Source of the DNA: Citrus sinensis | Taxonomy: Eukaryota > Streptophyta > Magnoliopsida > Sapindales > Rutaceae | Assembly: GCF_022201045.2 (NCBI RefSeq) | Contig: NC_068557.1 | Span: forward strand, 32,775,501 to 32,839,500 | Direction of reading: 5' to 3' | Length of the DNA stretch: 64,000 nt | In this document: in pieces, positions 36,298 to 47,494 of the stretch | Numbering within the stretch: position 1 is the first letter of the stretch | How the letters are laid out: the number at the start of each line of letters is the position of its first letter | Position numbers and translations under genes: made by a program | The notes under the pieces: model-generated | The model's database searches: none | Seen by the model: only the letters and a program-made list of their open reading frames with translations | What the model was told of the DNA's origin: nothing

Positions 36298-38328
36298 TTA
36301 CGCAACTAAATCTACCTCTTCACTTTCAGGGACTATTATGTCAAGCCTCATCGTAGGCTTGTATTGTTCAGGAACCTGTGCACCTGCCTGCATGCACACT
36401 TCAACCACAGCAGGTGCCTTCCCATAATACCTCTTCAGAGCACTCCTCAATGGAGGTCCCTTTGGGTCTTGAACGTGCCACACATAATTTGGTGGGAATA
36501 CTTCATCTACGACCGCATCCTGCCAACCATGCTTTCCATCTCTCCATTGGTGCTTAAATGCACCACATAGCTTAACATTGTGACCCCATGGTCCAATGTG
36601 AACCTCTGGGCAGTAACCACATGCTTTCACAGAATATTTCCGCATCAACTTTGTCACGCCTGATCTCACTACTTCATATGCATCCATTGTCTCTTGAGCT
36701 ATCCTGGGAACATCTGCCAATGAAGGAGGTGGTAATCGCCCACAGGCACCATCCGTGTCGAGATCAGAAAGTGCAGAAGAACCTCTAGAACGCCATGGCC
36801 TTGGCTCCTCAACAAATCCACCACGGTCAATAACTTTCTTTCCAAGCATCCGGATAGGTTTGGTCCTTCTCCGTGAAGGGTATTCTGGTATGTCTACACC
36901 GGCTTGGATGCATAGCTCTACAACAGCTGGAATCCTGTCATAGTCAAATCGGGACTCATGTTTAATGCGACGACCAAAGGGGTCATAAAGGTGATATGAC
37001 TCAACAGGGAGAAGTATGTCATTGATGGAACCCCTGACCCATGAGTGAAAGCTTCGGCGCTTAGCAGCAGTTGCACCTTGGCAGTTTTGAATATGGTGAC
37101 CGCTGTGTGCCACATGAACCTCTGAGCACTCACTGCATCAGGGCAGAGCCGTTAAATTTCAAAGACATCAGTCAAACCTATAACTTACTTGCCATAGGCT
37201 AAATGGTACATAATCTTCAACTTACCTACAACCATACACAGGAATAACATGCAAGAGCTGTGCAAGGCCTTTGATCAGAAGTTTCCACGCATCTATTACT
37301 TCATAAGCAACATGGATCAGATCAGGAACAAGTATTCCATTTTTTGGAGGCTCCAGAGGCTTCTCTATACCCATTTCTGCAAGTCTTTTATCCTTCTTTG
37401 CAACCTGCCTTATCTTCTCTATTGGAATGGGATAAGGCTTCTTCTTCTTCTTGGGTGGTAGAGTAGGAAGATCCACATTTTGGGGATATGCTTTTTGTTT
37501 CTTGAAGGACAAGTCTTGAAGGGGTCTCCTACTGGCACAAAGGAAGGTCCTGGAACTCATTGACTCAGCATTCTGAAGGTGTTCGCACCTAAACTGTAAG
37601 TGGAATAAAAACCCAACTATGATTTTCAAAACAACAACTATCATCAAAGAATGTTGTCAATAGATTTTTATTTTTGTCAATAACTTGAATAGTTGTAAGA
37701 GGCAGAAATTCAAGTTGGGCTGGGCTGGGCTGGTAGCCGCACCACTCCCCTCCCTCCACTTGTGGTTGAACGTAATATTCTACATGTATATTCATAAATT
37801 CAATGAAAAAGTTTCGAGCAACATCATGGAAAGATTTTTTACACACATCTTCAAAGATTTACTTCCTAAACGATATAGGAATACAATCATAAACACAATA
37901 GAAAGGATATAATAGAGGGAATATATAACCTTCAGCAGAAGATTGTGTGGGCTTATACTTGACAGTTGAGGACTCTTAAACTCCATAGGTCCTTTCTGAC
38001 CAACTGCGAATTAAAGCAACACCAAAACATATTTAGTATTATGTCAATAAATAGTCTACATAACAAGTGTTTTTTTTTTTTTTAAATTTTTTGCAAATAT
38101 TAGTAGTGTTCAGTAAATTAAAAGTCTGGAAAGTTAAACATTAGTTGGTGACTGGCATCATTTGTGTAAGTATTTATACATTTCTCAGAATTAACGTTAT
38201 AATCTTTGACAGTAAAATCAATTAATCAAAAGAAGAAAAAGAAAAAGAAAAAGAGGAAGAACTTTACCCCTTTGAGATGGATTTGAATTCCATAAAGAAG
38301 ACGTGACTGGTGGTACTGTCTGGAGCAT
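36298..38328 (-). CDS. APO-family chloroplast protein (APO1/APO2 type, ACCUMULATION OF PHOTOSYSTEM ONE)
   Basis: Four exons: 38328-38268, 38003-37930, 37593-37226 and 37132-36298. They total 1338 nt, or 445 residues. The start at 38328 opens MLQTVPPVTSSLWNSNPSQR, a Ser-rich, acid-poor presequence suited to chloroplast import. The mature part has YPQNVDLPTLPPKKKKKPYP and AYEVIDAWKLLIKGLAQLLH. It carries the two APO zinc/RNA-binding modules: CSECSEVHVAHSGHHIQNC at about residues 167-186, and CGYCPEVHIGPWGHNVKLC at about 335-355. Each is followed by the conserved FHSWVRGSINDILLPVESYH- or HQWRDGKHGWQDAVVDEV-type sequence. In Arabidopsis APO1 binds chloroplast group II introns and promotes their splicing, which photosystem I and other Fe-S complexes need. 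APO1 and APO2 could not be told apart with certainty by eye. All introns are GT-AG. Confidence 0.92.
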
Positions 38329-39215
38329 TTAATCCAGCCTTGTTCACACACTTGCTTACGATAAAAAGAAAATACAGTACTGCATGCAAATTTCAGAAAC
38401 CAAAGGATTAGAATACATTTGTATCTGACTTGTATAGTTAGTGCTTTGTAATGGTGGTGATGAGCCCTTTGGGTGACTTGAGTCTGAAGTAGAAATGAAG
38501 TTGAAGCAGAACGATTAAAAAAGCAATGTTTCTTTTTTTAATAAAAAATATATATATATATAGTTGTTAAAAAGTTAAAACAACAATTTCAGGCCTCAAA
38601 TCTTGCGTCTTTAAGTCTTAAAGAGTATCTTCAATCATCAATTATATTTGTTGATACTAACCGGCTCGTTCAGTAATTTTGTCAAACAGATGGGGTGTCG
38701 CGTCATAGCAGACTTGTATGTACACCACACCTCACACTGAATGAATGAATTTGTGCGTGGCCTTATGAAATGCAAAATCAAGAAGAGTAACGATTAAAGA
38801 ACAATTAAAACTCAAATGAAAGCTTAATCAAAAGCTGTCTGATGATTTACCTTTCAACAAACCTCCCTCACACTCAAGACTCCCAAGTCCCAACGCTCTA
38901 CCTTTTTTGTCTTAGGCTCCCAAAAAAATAATAATAACAGGGGGGCATGGCTACAACGCCGGGCTCTCCAAATGCTTCCCCTGCATCCTTTGGCTGCCAC
39001 GTGGCACCCAAACTTATGGGAACCGATTGTGTGGCTCAATTTTCTTTAATTTATAAAGTAAATAAATTTATTAATCCTAATTATTATTTTTTTTAAAAAA
39101 TAGCATTAATAAAAAGAAAAAAAAAAAAGAAGGAAAAATGAAAGCTTAAAATGAACCTATCAAAATCAAGAGGAGAAAACAAAGAGTTTATGCATTATAG
39201 CACAAGAGTTTTGTT
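38329..39215. other. Upstream region of the APO gene
   Basis: Contains the presumed 5' UTR and promoter of the APO gene (read leftwards), a TA run near 38546-38561, and AT-rich sequence with A/T homopolymers. No other gene was recognised. Confidence 0.4.
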
Positions 39216-39912
39216 TCATATTTGACATTTAAATTTTCATGGATTTTGTTATGTGTCTTAGGTTTCGTATTCTAAAAAACCTTTTTTTTTTTTTTTAAAC
39301 CTTGTTTCATGCTTGAGGCTCATGCTTCGTGTATACCTACCTAAGTTACGTTACTAGCTTTCTGTATCTCGTGTTTGCCATATTTCGTGTTCAATGCACT
39401 TTTTTTTTTTTTTTCATAATTTATATTTCATATTTATGTTACATGTTGCGTCTCCGAAGTTTAGTGTTTCGTGTCTGAAATTGTGCCACAATTTTACTTT
39501 TTCCTGTCGTTTCATGTTTGACACTAATATTTCATGTACAGAGTATAATATTTCGTATTCGTTGTTTCATATTTTGTGTTTCCTATTTGATGTACAAATG
39601 TCATGTTTCATATTTACTTAGATGTTGTAAGTCCAAAGTTTCGAGTTTCGTCTTCTAAGTATCCTAAAAAATTACTATTTGTCCTTGTTTCATGTTTGAA
39701 TATTTTGTTGCATATATAATAATGTCACTTGGTTCGTGTTTGGAGTAAAATATTGCATGTTATGTTGTTTCGTATTAAATATCTATTGTTGTATATTGTA
39801 CATCATGAGTTGTTCATTTTTCGTTCTTTGTTTCATGTTAAATACTATGTTTCATGTTTATGTCTAATGTTACACATTTGAAGTTCAAAATTTCATGTTT
39901 TAAGTATCTCAA
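39216..39912. repeat. Degenerate T-rich repeat field (TTTCATGTTT / TTTCGTGTTT motifs)
   Basis: Over about 700 bp the motifs GTTTCATGTT, TTTCGTGTT, GTTTCGTATT and TTTCATATTT recur many times with irregular spacing. The composition is strongly strand-biased, with few G and many T. No regular period is seen, so it is either an old, decayed satellite or a low-complexity expansion. There is no coding potential. Confidence 0.65.
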
Positions 39913-41533
39913 TAATCTCTTTATTTTTTAATTTGACCAAAGAATGTTAAACATGCCAATTTAAGTATCAATTAATTACTTTGAGTATTATTTATTTTTC
40001 TACTTTAATTCGAGGACAAAATTTAATTTGACTTTGGTAAGGTAATTATAGGCTAATTCAAGTATTCAACTATTGACAAAATTAGTAAGAGAGAAACATG
40101 TTAGATAATATTATATTGAATTTAATTAGTCAATATATAGTTGTATTGCATAACAAGAATTTTTTTTAGATTATACTTAAAAAAAATACTTGTAAGCTGA
40201 TTAATGTAAATAATATCAAACACTTGTATTCATGAGTAACAAAATAGGAATACAAAAACAACATTTGCAATCAATTCTCAGGGGCCGTTAGCTTCATCTT
40301 TGAAATCCCTTTATATCAACCAATTATTTGACAATTCAAGTGATAATTTATAATTTAAATTATTCGTTTGTTTCATATCCTTTATGTTTTATTAATTAAG
40401 TTCAATTAAGCCATTCTATTAGGACAAGTATGGAAATGCTGCCTCAATTTTAAGGTTATTTGATAATCCAAGTGATAACTTATCAATTCTATCATTTTCA
40501 TTATGCACACTCCTCATGACAAGAATTGAAATTTATATTATTGAGTTACAAAAAAATAAAATTAGTTCGATTAAAATTTACAAATTTTATAGAGTTTGAT
40601 TGACATCAATTTACTTGATAAAAAGCAAAAATAAAAATAAAATAAAAAAATCCTAAAAAGCTATATAACTATAAGAACAAAAAGGAAGGGGGGGGGGGTT
40701 AAATAAAAAAAACTACAACATTTTCTTGCCCGCAAAATCATCAATAGTTTTTCTTCAACACTTTTTAGTTTTTAGACTGCAACAGATATAACCAATAAAA
40801 AGTAGCAGTAAAAGTGCCCATAAACAATAAAAAGGGCCAAAAGAGCAGTGAAAAAAACCCAGGCATAAAAAAAATTTCCAAGTAATATACTCATGAGAAG
40901 GCATAACAAATAAACTTTCATATTGATTCAGAGCATTATTTTTGTACATTATGTTTAATATCAAAATCCAGCCAACGGAAAATATAAAAACTGAAAACTA
41001 AAGCAAAGGAATAATTTATAATAAGCGATAAGCTTCTTCAATGTTCAATCAATGCCTTCAAACCATATAAATTTAAACAATAGTAAAAATTATCTTAAAA
41101 CAGTAATAAAAAAATTTGCAACACTAGCAGAAAATAAATGCAAAATAGCAGAAAAAGAACCTAGAAATAGTATTTAACATTTCCCATTGCCCAAAAAAAA
41201 GGACAAAAAATAGCACCAAATATAGCGGTAAAAAATGCCAAGAAACAAACAAAGTAAATACCAATTTCTTTCTCGACTTTGTAAAAAGAGATTAGATATT
41301 TTGTTACCATTAGTTTTATTCATTACTCAATTCGCATGCTCTTTTGGTCCTGTATCAATGATGATTGTTTCAATAATATGATACCCTTAAGTAGACATAG
41401 CCTCTTAGAAATAATTAACAGAAATAGCATTACAATAACATTTCTCCTAATCTTCGTGACTAAAAAATCATCAATCACCATTTCAATAATTCATAAAACT
41501 AGCTTAAACAACAATACGTTTTTCAAGTGTTAT
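39913..41533. other. Intergenic, AT-rich, no gene seen
   Basis: Very AT-rich DNA with a G10 run at about 40689-40698. A diverged direct repeat with the motif AATTCAAGTGATAA / AATCCAAGTGATAA occurs near 40334 and 40455, which may reflect an old small transposon. Nothing coding was recognised. Confidence 0.45.
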
Positions 41534-41668
41534 TCCACTCTTTACAAAGAATGACCTAACTCCACTATTTACAAAGAATGACCTAGGTCCACTCTTTACA
41601 AAGAATGACCTAGGTCCACTCTTTACAAAGAATGACTTCGGTCTACTTTTTACAAAGAAAGGTACATT
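41534..41668. repeat. 27-bp minisatellite, about five units
   Basis: The unit is TCCACTCTTTACAAAGAATG followed by ACCTAGG. Four units match closely and the fifth is diverged. Partial copies with ACAAAGAATG or ACAAAGAACG continue at about 41668-41690 and 41771-41795. It lies just upstream of the kinesin fragment. Confidence 0.88.
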
Positions 41669-41849
41669 CCTTACAAAGAATGAGGAATGACTTAGGAATT
41701 TAGAAAATATTTTTTAAGTAAAACACCCAAAGAACGAGTATTCGATAAAGTGCCCAAAGACAAGATTTAACAAAGAACGATATAGGTCCACTCTTAACAA
41801 TAAATATTGTTTTATTTCTTGTGACCTTTCATTTTCTTCTGATTTTTAG

Positions 41850-43174
41850 GTTCCTGTGAAATCCATTTTGAATTTAAAAAATTACACATTAGCAGGCAAA
41901 ACTCACAAAAACCAGTGCAAAAGATAACGATGGATCTTCCCCGCCGGAGCCACAAAGACTTGATAGTAAATGTATCACATGTGTCTGATGTTCTTCCCCC
42001 GGGCAAGATGAATTTTGTTGACTTGACATGTTACAATTTATTCACTCAATAAAAATAAATATTGTTTAGCATTTCTTGTAGAACTGGTACATGTTTATTT
42101 TTCTTTGTCCCTTTGTTTGATGTTTCCTTTATCAAGTTACTAGGATATTCGATGAACGAGTACTGAAGGCTCCATATTTGTGGAGAATACAGAAGTTAAT
42201 AAGTCAATATATACATTATTTAATGTTGTTTATGCTTTAAATACCAATGATAGTCATGTGCCATATCGGGAGAGCAAACTTACCCGAATGTTGCAAGAAT
42301 CTCTAAGATGCAAAAGCAAAATTTTGATGCTCACTTGCTTGGTATGCTATCTGCAAAAGATGAATTTTGTTGACTTGGCAGGTTACAATTTATTCACGCA
42401 GTAAAAATAAATATTGTTTAGCATTTCTTGTAGAACTGATATATGTTTATTTTTCTTTGTCCCTTGATTTGATGTTTCCTTTATCAGGTTACCAGGATAT
42501 TCGATGAAAGAGTATTGAAGGCTCCATATTTGTGGAGAATACAGAAGTTAATAAGTCAATATATACATTATTTAATGTTGTTTATGCTTTAAATGCCAAT
42601 GAAAGTCATGTGCCCTATTGGGAGAGCAAACTTACCCGAATGTTGCAAGAATCTGTAGGATGCAAAAGCAAAATTTTGATGCTCACTTGCTTGGTATGCT
42701 ATTTGGCCTCTAGTCTTTTATTTTTTAATTTATTTGAAATGAAATTTTTGGATATTAAATTTGGTCAACTTGGTTTCTTTTCTGTTTGTAAAGCCCATTT
42801 TTCTGCCAAGATTCCATGTATATAGTGAGTTTAGCATCTCGGTGTTGCCAAGGCATTAATCACACTGTCTCAGACTCCACAAAGAAAACCAAAAGTTCAG
42901 CAAGCTCAATGTTGCTTTCTTTTCATAAAAATCAATCACCCAAAAGTGTTTCTACCACCAAAACACAAACTGAGAGCCAAATGCATTTTTCTACCAAGAA
43001 AGCCACTGGTGTGGCTTCTATGATAAAATGAAGGTATTCACTGAAGTTTTCTATTCAAGCAAGATACATCTCTCACTCTTCTTGTATTTATAATCAATTA
43101 CATTAATATATTATGTTTTTCTCGTTACCTAAAGGAAATTATTTGATAAAGCAATTCAGTCAACTAAATCCGAG
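41850..43174 (+). pseudogene. Kinesin-motor gene fragment (kinesin-10-like), broken and internally duplicated
   Basis: Pieces of a motor domain appear in order with intron-like gaps between them. First is DLPRRSHKDLIVNVSHVSDV followed by GKMNFVDL (switch II region) at 41900-42025. Then come ENTEVNKSIYTLFNVVYALN and HVPYRESKLTRMLQESLRCK at 42180-42340, a second copy of that exon at 42532-42690, and a neck/tail piece (SLASRCCQGINHTVSDSTKK) at 42826-43032. The last piece, RKLFDKAIQSTKSEK, is at about 43135-43170. The P-loop part is absent. Lesions include a frameshift near 41890, TAG at about 42147 in copy 1, and a TGA in the same codon (CGA TGA) of both duplicated exons. Introns are kept, so this is a genomic fragment, not a retrocopy. 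It ends where Copia sequence begins. Confidence 0.8.
42007..42710. repeat. 352-bp tandem duplication inside the kinesin fragment
   Basis: Copy 1 starts with GATGAATTTTGTTGACTTG at 42007 and copy 2 with the same bases at 42359. The copies stay alignable, at well over 90 percent identity, to about 42710, and cover an exon end, an intron and a whole exon. Confidence 0.9.
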
Positions 43175-46100
43175 AAGATGTCTCAAGGGGATATACGTGG
43201 CCCTATACATCCAAGTCGTGGACCGTTTCAACCTTTTTTGGTCTTAATAAATGTATCAACTAGATAATCATATGTCTCCTTACTTTCTAGTCGTGGTGTT
43301 GAATTTTCTATATTTCTTGCTCAAATCATTATATTAAGAGCATAATTTCCTGATTTTCCTATTAAAAAAATTAGACTTGATAATGTTGGTGAATTCACAT
43401 TTAAATCTTTTAATGATTATTACATGTCTATTGGAATTGATGTTGAGCATTCTGTTGTACACACTTATACACAAAATGGTTTAGCTGAATATTTGATTAA
43501 ACGTTTATAATTAATTGCAAGACCATTAATTCTTAGATCAATTTTGCCTTTTTCATGTTGGGGACATGCAATACTATATGTTGCATCATTAATTCACATT
43601 CGACCAAGTTCTTGTTTTTTGCATCATACATATTCACCTTCACAACTTGTTTTTTGCCAAAAGCTAGATATTTCTGATTTGAAAATTTTTAGAAGTGCTG
43701 CTTATGTCCCAATTGCTCCCTCACAAAGAAATAAAATGGGCTTGCAACAAAGACTTGAAATTTATGTTGGTTTCGATTCTCCATCAATAATTAGGTATCT
43801 TGAACCTTTAACTAGAGATCTTTTTACTGCATGATTTGCATATTTCCATTTTATTGAACAAAATTTCTCGTCGTTAGGGGGAGAAAAGACAAAAGTAAAT
43901 AAACGATGTGAAATTACATGGCATGCATCATCATAATATCATCTTGATCCTCATACAAATCAAAGTGAACTTAAAGTTCAAAGGATCATTCATTTGCAAA
44001 ATATTACATATCAAATTCTTGATGCATTTACTGATTCAAGAAAAATAATAGAATCATATATTCCAGATGAAAATGCCCCAGCATGTGTTGAGATCCCTAA
44101 AGGACACACGACAAAACTAATGAAAGTAAAGTGCATTTGAAACGTGGAAGACCAATTGGCTCAAAAGACAAAATTCCTTGGAAGAGTAAAACATAAGAAA
44201 AGTTACAAAATAAAATTAGCACTCCTGAAGAGTTATTGCCAGCCAATCAAATAACAGAGATTGATCAATCAAATAGTATTCATCTCATTGACCTAAAAGA
44301 AGAAAATTTGCCAACAACGGAACAAGTATCAATTTCTCCTAAAGAGAAACAAAATAATGAAATTACGATTGGTTTTGTTGGTACAGAAAAATCTTGGGAT
44401 CGAAATGAAATAATTATTGATGATATTTTTTCATTCACTGTTGCTCTTAATATTACAAATGATGATGAGGATCATGATCCAAAAACTGTGAATGAATGTT
44501 GACATAGAAATGATTGGCCAAAGTGGAAATATGCTATTCAAGCAGAGCTAAATTCACTAGCTAAACGTAAAATATTTGGACCAGTAGTCCTGACACCTGA
44601 AGATATCAAACTTGTTGGTTATAAGTGGATATTCGTTAGAAAATAAAATGAGAGAAATGAAATTGTGAGATATAAAGCAAGGTTAATAACACAAGATTTT
44701 CCTTAAAAACCTGGCATTGATTATGAGGAGACATATTCTTATGTTATGGATGCAATTACATTTCGATTTCTAGTTAGTCTTGTAGTCTCTGAAGAACTTG
44801 ATATGCATCTTATGGATGTTATGACTGCCTATCTGTATGGTTTTATTGATACAGATATTTACATAAAAATCCCTGAAGGATTCAATATGCTAGAACCAAA
44901 CAAATTTAAACCAAGTAGTTTATATTCTTTGAAACTGCAACGATCCTTGTATGGACTACAACAATCTGGGCGTACATGGTACAATTGTCTCAGCAATTAT
45001 TTATTGAAAGAAGGATATGTAAATAATCCAATTTGCCCTTGTGTTTTTATTTAAAAATCTGAAATTAGATTTGTAATAGTTACAGTATATGTTGATGATT
45101 TAAATCTCATTGGAACTCCTAAAGAGCTTTAAAAAAAAAAAACTTCATGTTTGAAAAATGAGTTTGAAATGAAAGATCTTGGAAAAATAAAATTTTGTCT
45201 TGGCTTACAGATTGAGTATTTGTCAAGTGAAATACTCTTACATCAGTCAACATACACTAAAAAAGTTTCAAAGTGTTTTTATATGGATAAATTCCATCCA
45301 TTAAGTACTCCGATGGTGGTACGATCACTTGATGTGAAAAATGATCCATTTCGTCCTTAAGAAGATGGCGAAGCAATTCTTGGTCCTGAAGTACCATATT
45401 TAAATGCAATTGGTGCACTCATGTATCTTGCAAATTGTACTCGACCTGATATTGCAATTTCAGTTAATTTTATTAGCAAGATATAGTTCTACACCAACTC
45501 GTAGTCATTGGAATGGTGTAAAACATATATTTCGCTATCTTTGTGGAACAATCGACATGTGTTTATTTTATCCAAATGGATCAAAATCTCCACTAAAAGG
45601 TGGTAGGACCAAATATATTTCACCCAAATTTTGTTATATACATGAAGTTTAAAAGAATGGTGATATAGATATTCAACAAATATTCTCAAGTGATAATCTT
45701 GCAGATTTATTTACAAAATCCCTACTAACATCGACATTCAAAAAGTTGATACACAAAATTGAGATGCGTCAGCTCAAAAAATTTTCTTCAAATCTTGAAG
45801 AATCTATGTCAAGATGGGGGGAGTTTACTTATTGGGGGAAATAATATATTTTGGAGGAAATTTTATAAGTTGTACTCTTTTCCTCACTAGGTTTTTATCC
45901 CATTGAATTTTTCCTAGTAAGGTTTTAATGAGGCAACTTTACATCTCCAAAATTATTCAAGATATCAATGAATAATATACTCTTTTTCCTTTACTAATTT
46001 TTTCTGCAAGGGTTTTTTTTTTAAGTAAAAGGTTTTAATGAGGTATATTCTTTGTAATGAACATTCAAGGGGGAGTATTATGAATTTATTAAAATAAACG

Positions 46101-46366
46101 TGGATGTTAATAACATATATTTCTTAGTCTTCCCACTATCTCTCATTAGCAATCTTTAACTTCCCTATAACTCCCACTATCTGATAAGGAATTATGATTC
46201 ATAATTTTTTATTAATTTCATAAAGTGATTATGTAATTATAAAAGGAGAGCTCATCTATTTGTTTTGTACACACAATTGGAATGAATAAAATCACTCTAT
46301 AATATATTATTATCTCATTTTATTATTTAGCTTGTGTTGCTTCTTTAATTGTGCTGCTGGCTAATA
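43175..46366 (+). mobile_element. Fossil Ty1/Copia LTR retrotransposon, 5'-truncated, with 3' LTR
   Basis: Remains of the Copia polyprotein are seen in order: the integrase region (from about 43175), reverse transcriptase (about 44500-45350) and the RNase H end (to about 45830). Next come the 3' untranslated part with the family's AGGTTTTAATGAGGCA motif, a polypurine tract (GGGGGAG, about 46070) and a 3' LTR of about 290 bp (about 46077-46366). Gag, protease and the 5' LTR are missing. The left edge abuts the kinesin fragment. The element is broken many times and is clearly old. No target duplication was found. A second 3' end of the same family lies at 50665-51009 in the opposite orientation. 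Confidence 0.88.
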
Positions 46367-46791
46367 GCTTTTCTAATAATAATATAAAAAAACCAAAAAA
46401 TTAAGAAAATATTTTTAAGAAATTGAAGAATAGACCTTTGGGAAGCGACGCATCCTCCTTTAACTATAAAAAAAAAAACCAGAAAAAAAGTCAAATCCTA
46501 AGAAATAAAAAACAAATACAAACCCACAAAATAAAATAATAAATAGTAAAACATACCAATTTCTTAAAAGAATAAACAACCAGCACCACGAAAAAAAATA
46601 GCACTTAAAATGCAAAAACACAGAAGTGAATATATATTCCAGAGGGTGCTCTCCTGTTCATCTGCCAATTAAGAGGGATGGTGCATAATAAATAATTATT
46701 AAGTTTGTGAAGAACAAGAATGAATGGTTCCACAGCCACATCGAGAAAGGCAGAGATTGACTTGGCAGTGGAATCGCCCAATAGATATAGT
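46367..46791. other. Gap between Copia 3' LTR and PMEI gene
   Basis: A-rich DNA, probably including the 3' UTR of the leftward PMEI gene. After its TGA/TAG-type stop the next 200 bases stay open in another frame but show no domain. Confidence 0.45.
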
Positions 46792-47400
46792 TTAGGGGCT
46801 AGCTCCTCCACTGTATAAGCTAGCGATGACGAGGGTACATATTTGACAGATAGAGTTGAGAGAAGCGGAAGTGAAGGTGGGATAATGAGCTTGACAATCA
46901 TCAGCAAGACGAGCAGTGTGATTAGCGTAACTCGGCAAGGTGAAAAACGTCTCAGAGTTCAAGTCATTCAAGGCGGATTCAAGGAACTTAACAGCCTTGT
47001 TGTAATCTCGTTCACATATTCGGAGATTCTGGAGAATCTCATGCCTGCTATCGCTGTCGTTCTTGTGGAGGAGGAGTTCATCAGCTATTCTGTCTCGGGT
47101 CTGGACAGCATTCGCATAAGCCAATCCGAATGAAACATAAGCCAGCGTGTACCTATCAGCATCCGTTGTTCTTGGATCGCTGTACAGTGTGTCCACACAG
47201 TTTTTGTAGTTTGATGTTTTCTTGCACACCTTATCAACTATCTCCGTTACTTTTCTATTACCATCTGCAGCACCTCCACTTGGACTTGGAGCAGAACCTG
47301 CTGCTGCATATTCGTATTCATTATTGGTGCCCATGGACGACGATACTACCGCCATCAATGAGAGAACGCCATAAAGCATCAACAACCTGCTGCTCCCCAT
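46792..47400 (-). CDS. Plant invertase/pectin methylesterase inhibitor (PMEI-domain) protein, secreted
   Basis: A single-exon gene of 202 codons with ATG at 47398-47400. A signal peptide (MGSSRLLMLYGVLSLMAVVS) is followed by a low-complexity spacer (AAAGSAPSPSGGAA) and the PMEI domain from about residue 50. The four family cysteines are at 59, 68, 129 and 169, placed to form the two usual disulfides, and two extra cysteines are at 185 and 188. Conserved features include a DPRTTDADRYTLAYVS segment, the standard loop after the second Cys. Such proteins bind either acid invertase or pectin methylesterase in the cell wall; which target this one has cannot be read from sequence. It is closest in style to the putative invertase inhibitors of the Pla a 1 type. 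It lies between two fossil Copia 3' ends. Confidence 0.9.
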   Translation of the reverse strand: MGSSRLLMLYGVLSLMAVVSSSMGTNNEYEYAAAGSAPSPSGGAADGNRKVTEIVDKVCKKTSNYKNCVDTLYSDPRTTDADRYTLAYVSFGLAYANAVQTRDRIADELLLHKNDSDSRHEILQNLRICERDYNKAVKFLESALNDLNSETFFTLPSYANHTARLADDCQAHYPTFTSASLNSICQICTLVIASLYSGGASP

Positions 47401-47483
47401 TATTCTTTTCTTTTTTTCGATTTCTGTGGAGAATTTTGTGTGCTTTTCTTAATTTACAAGCTAGGCAGATCGACAAAGAAAGA

Positions 47484-47494
47484 TATATATATAA
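47484..47494 (-). promoter_or_regulatory. Candidate TATA box of the PMEI gene
   Basis: TTATATATATA on the minus strand lies about 85 bp upstream of the ATG at 47400, a normal distance for a plant TATA box with a short leader. It is part of a short TA run, so chance is possible. Confidence 0.4.

Noticed and set aside
41850-43174. The kinesin pieces as a live gene
   Set aside because: The ATP-binding part is absent, the frame is broken repeatedly and an exon is duplicated.
41000-43174. 5' LTR of the Copia element
   Set aside because: No sequence resembling the 3' LTR (46077-46366) was found left of the element; the left side is kinesin DNA.
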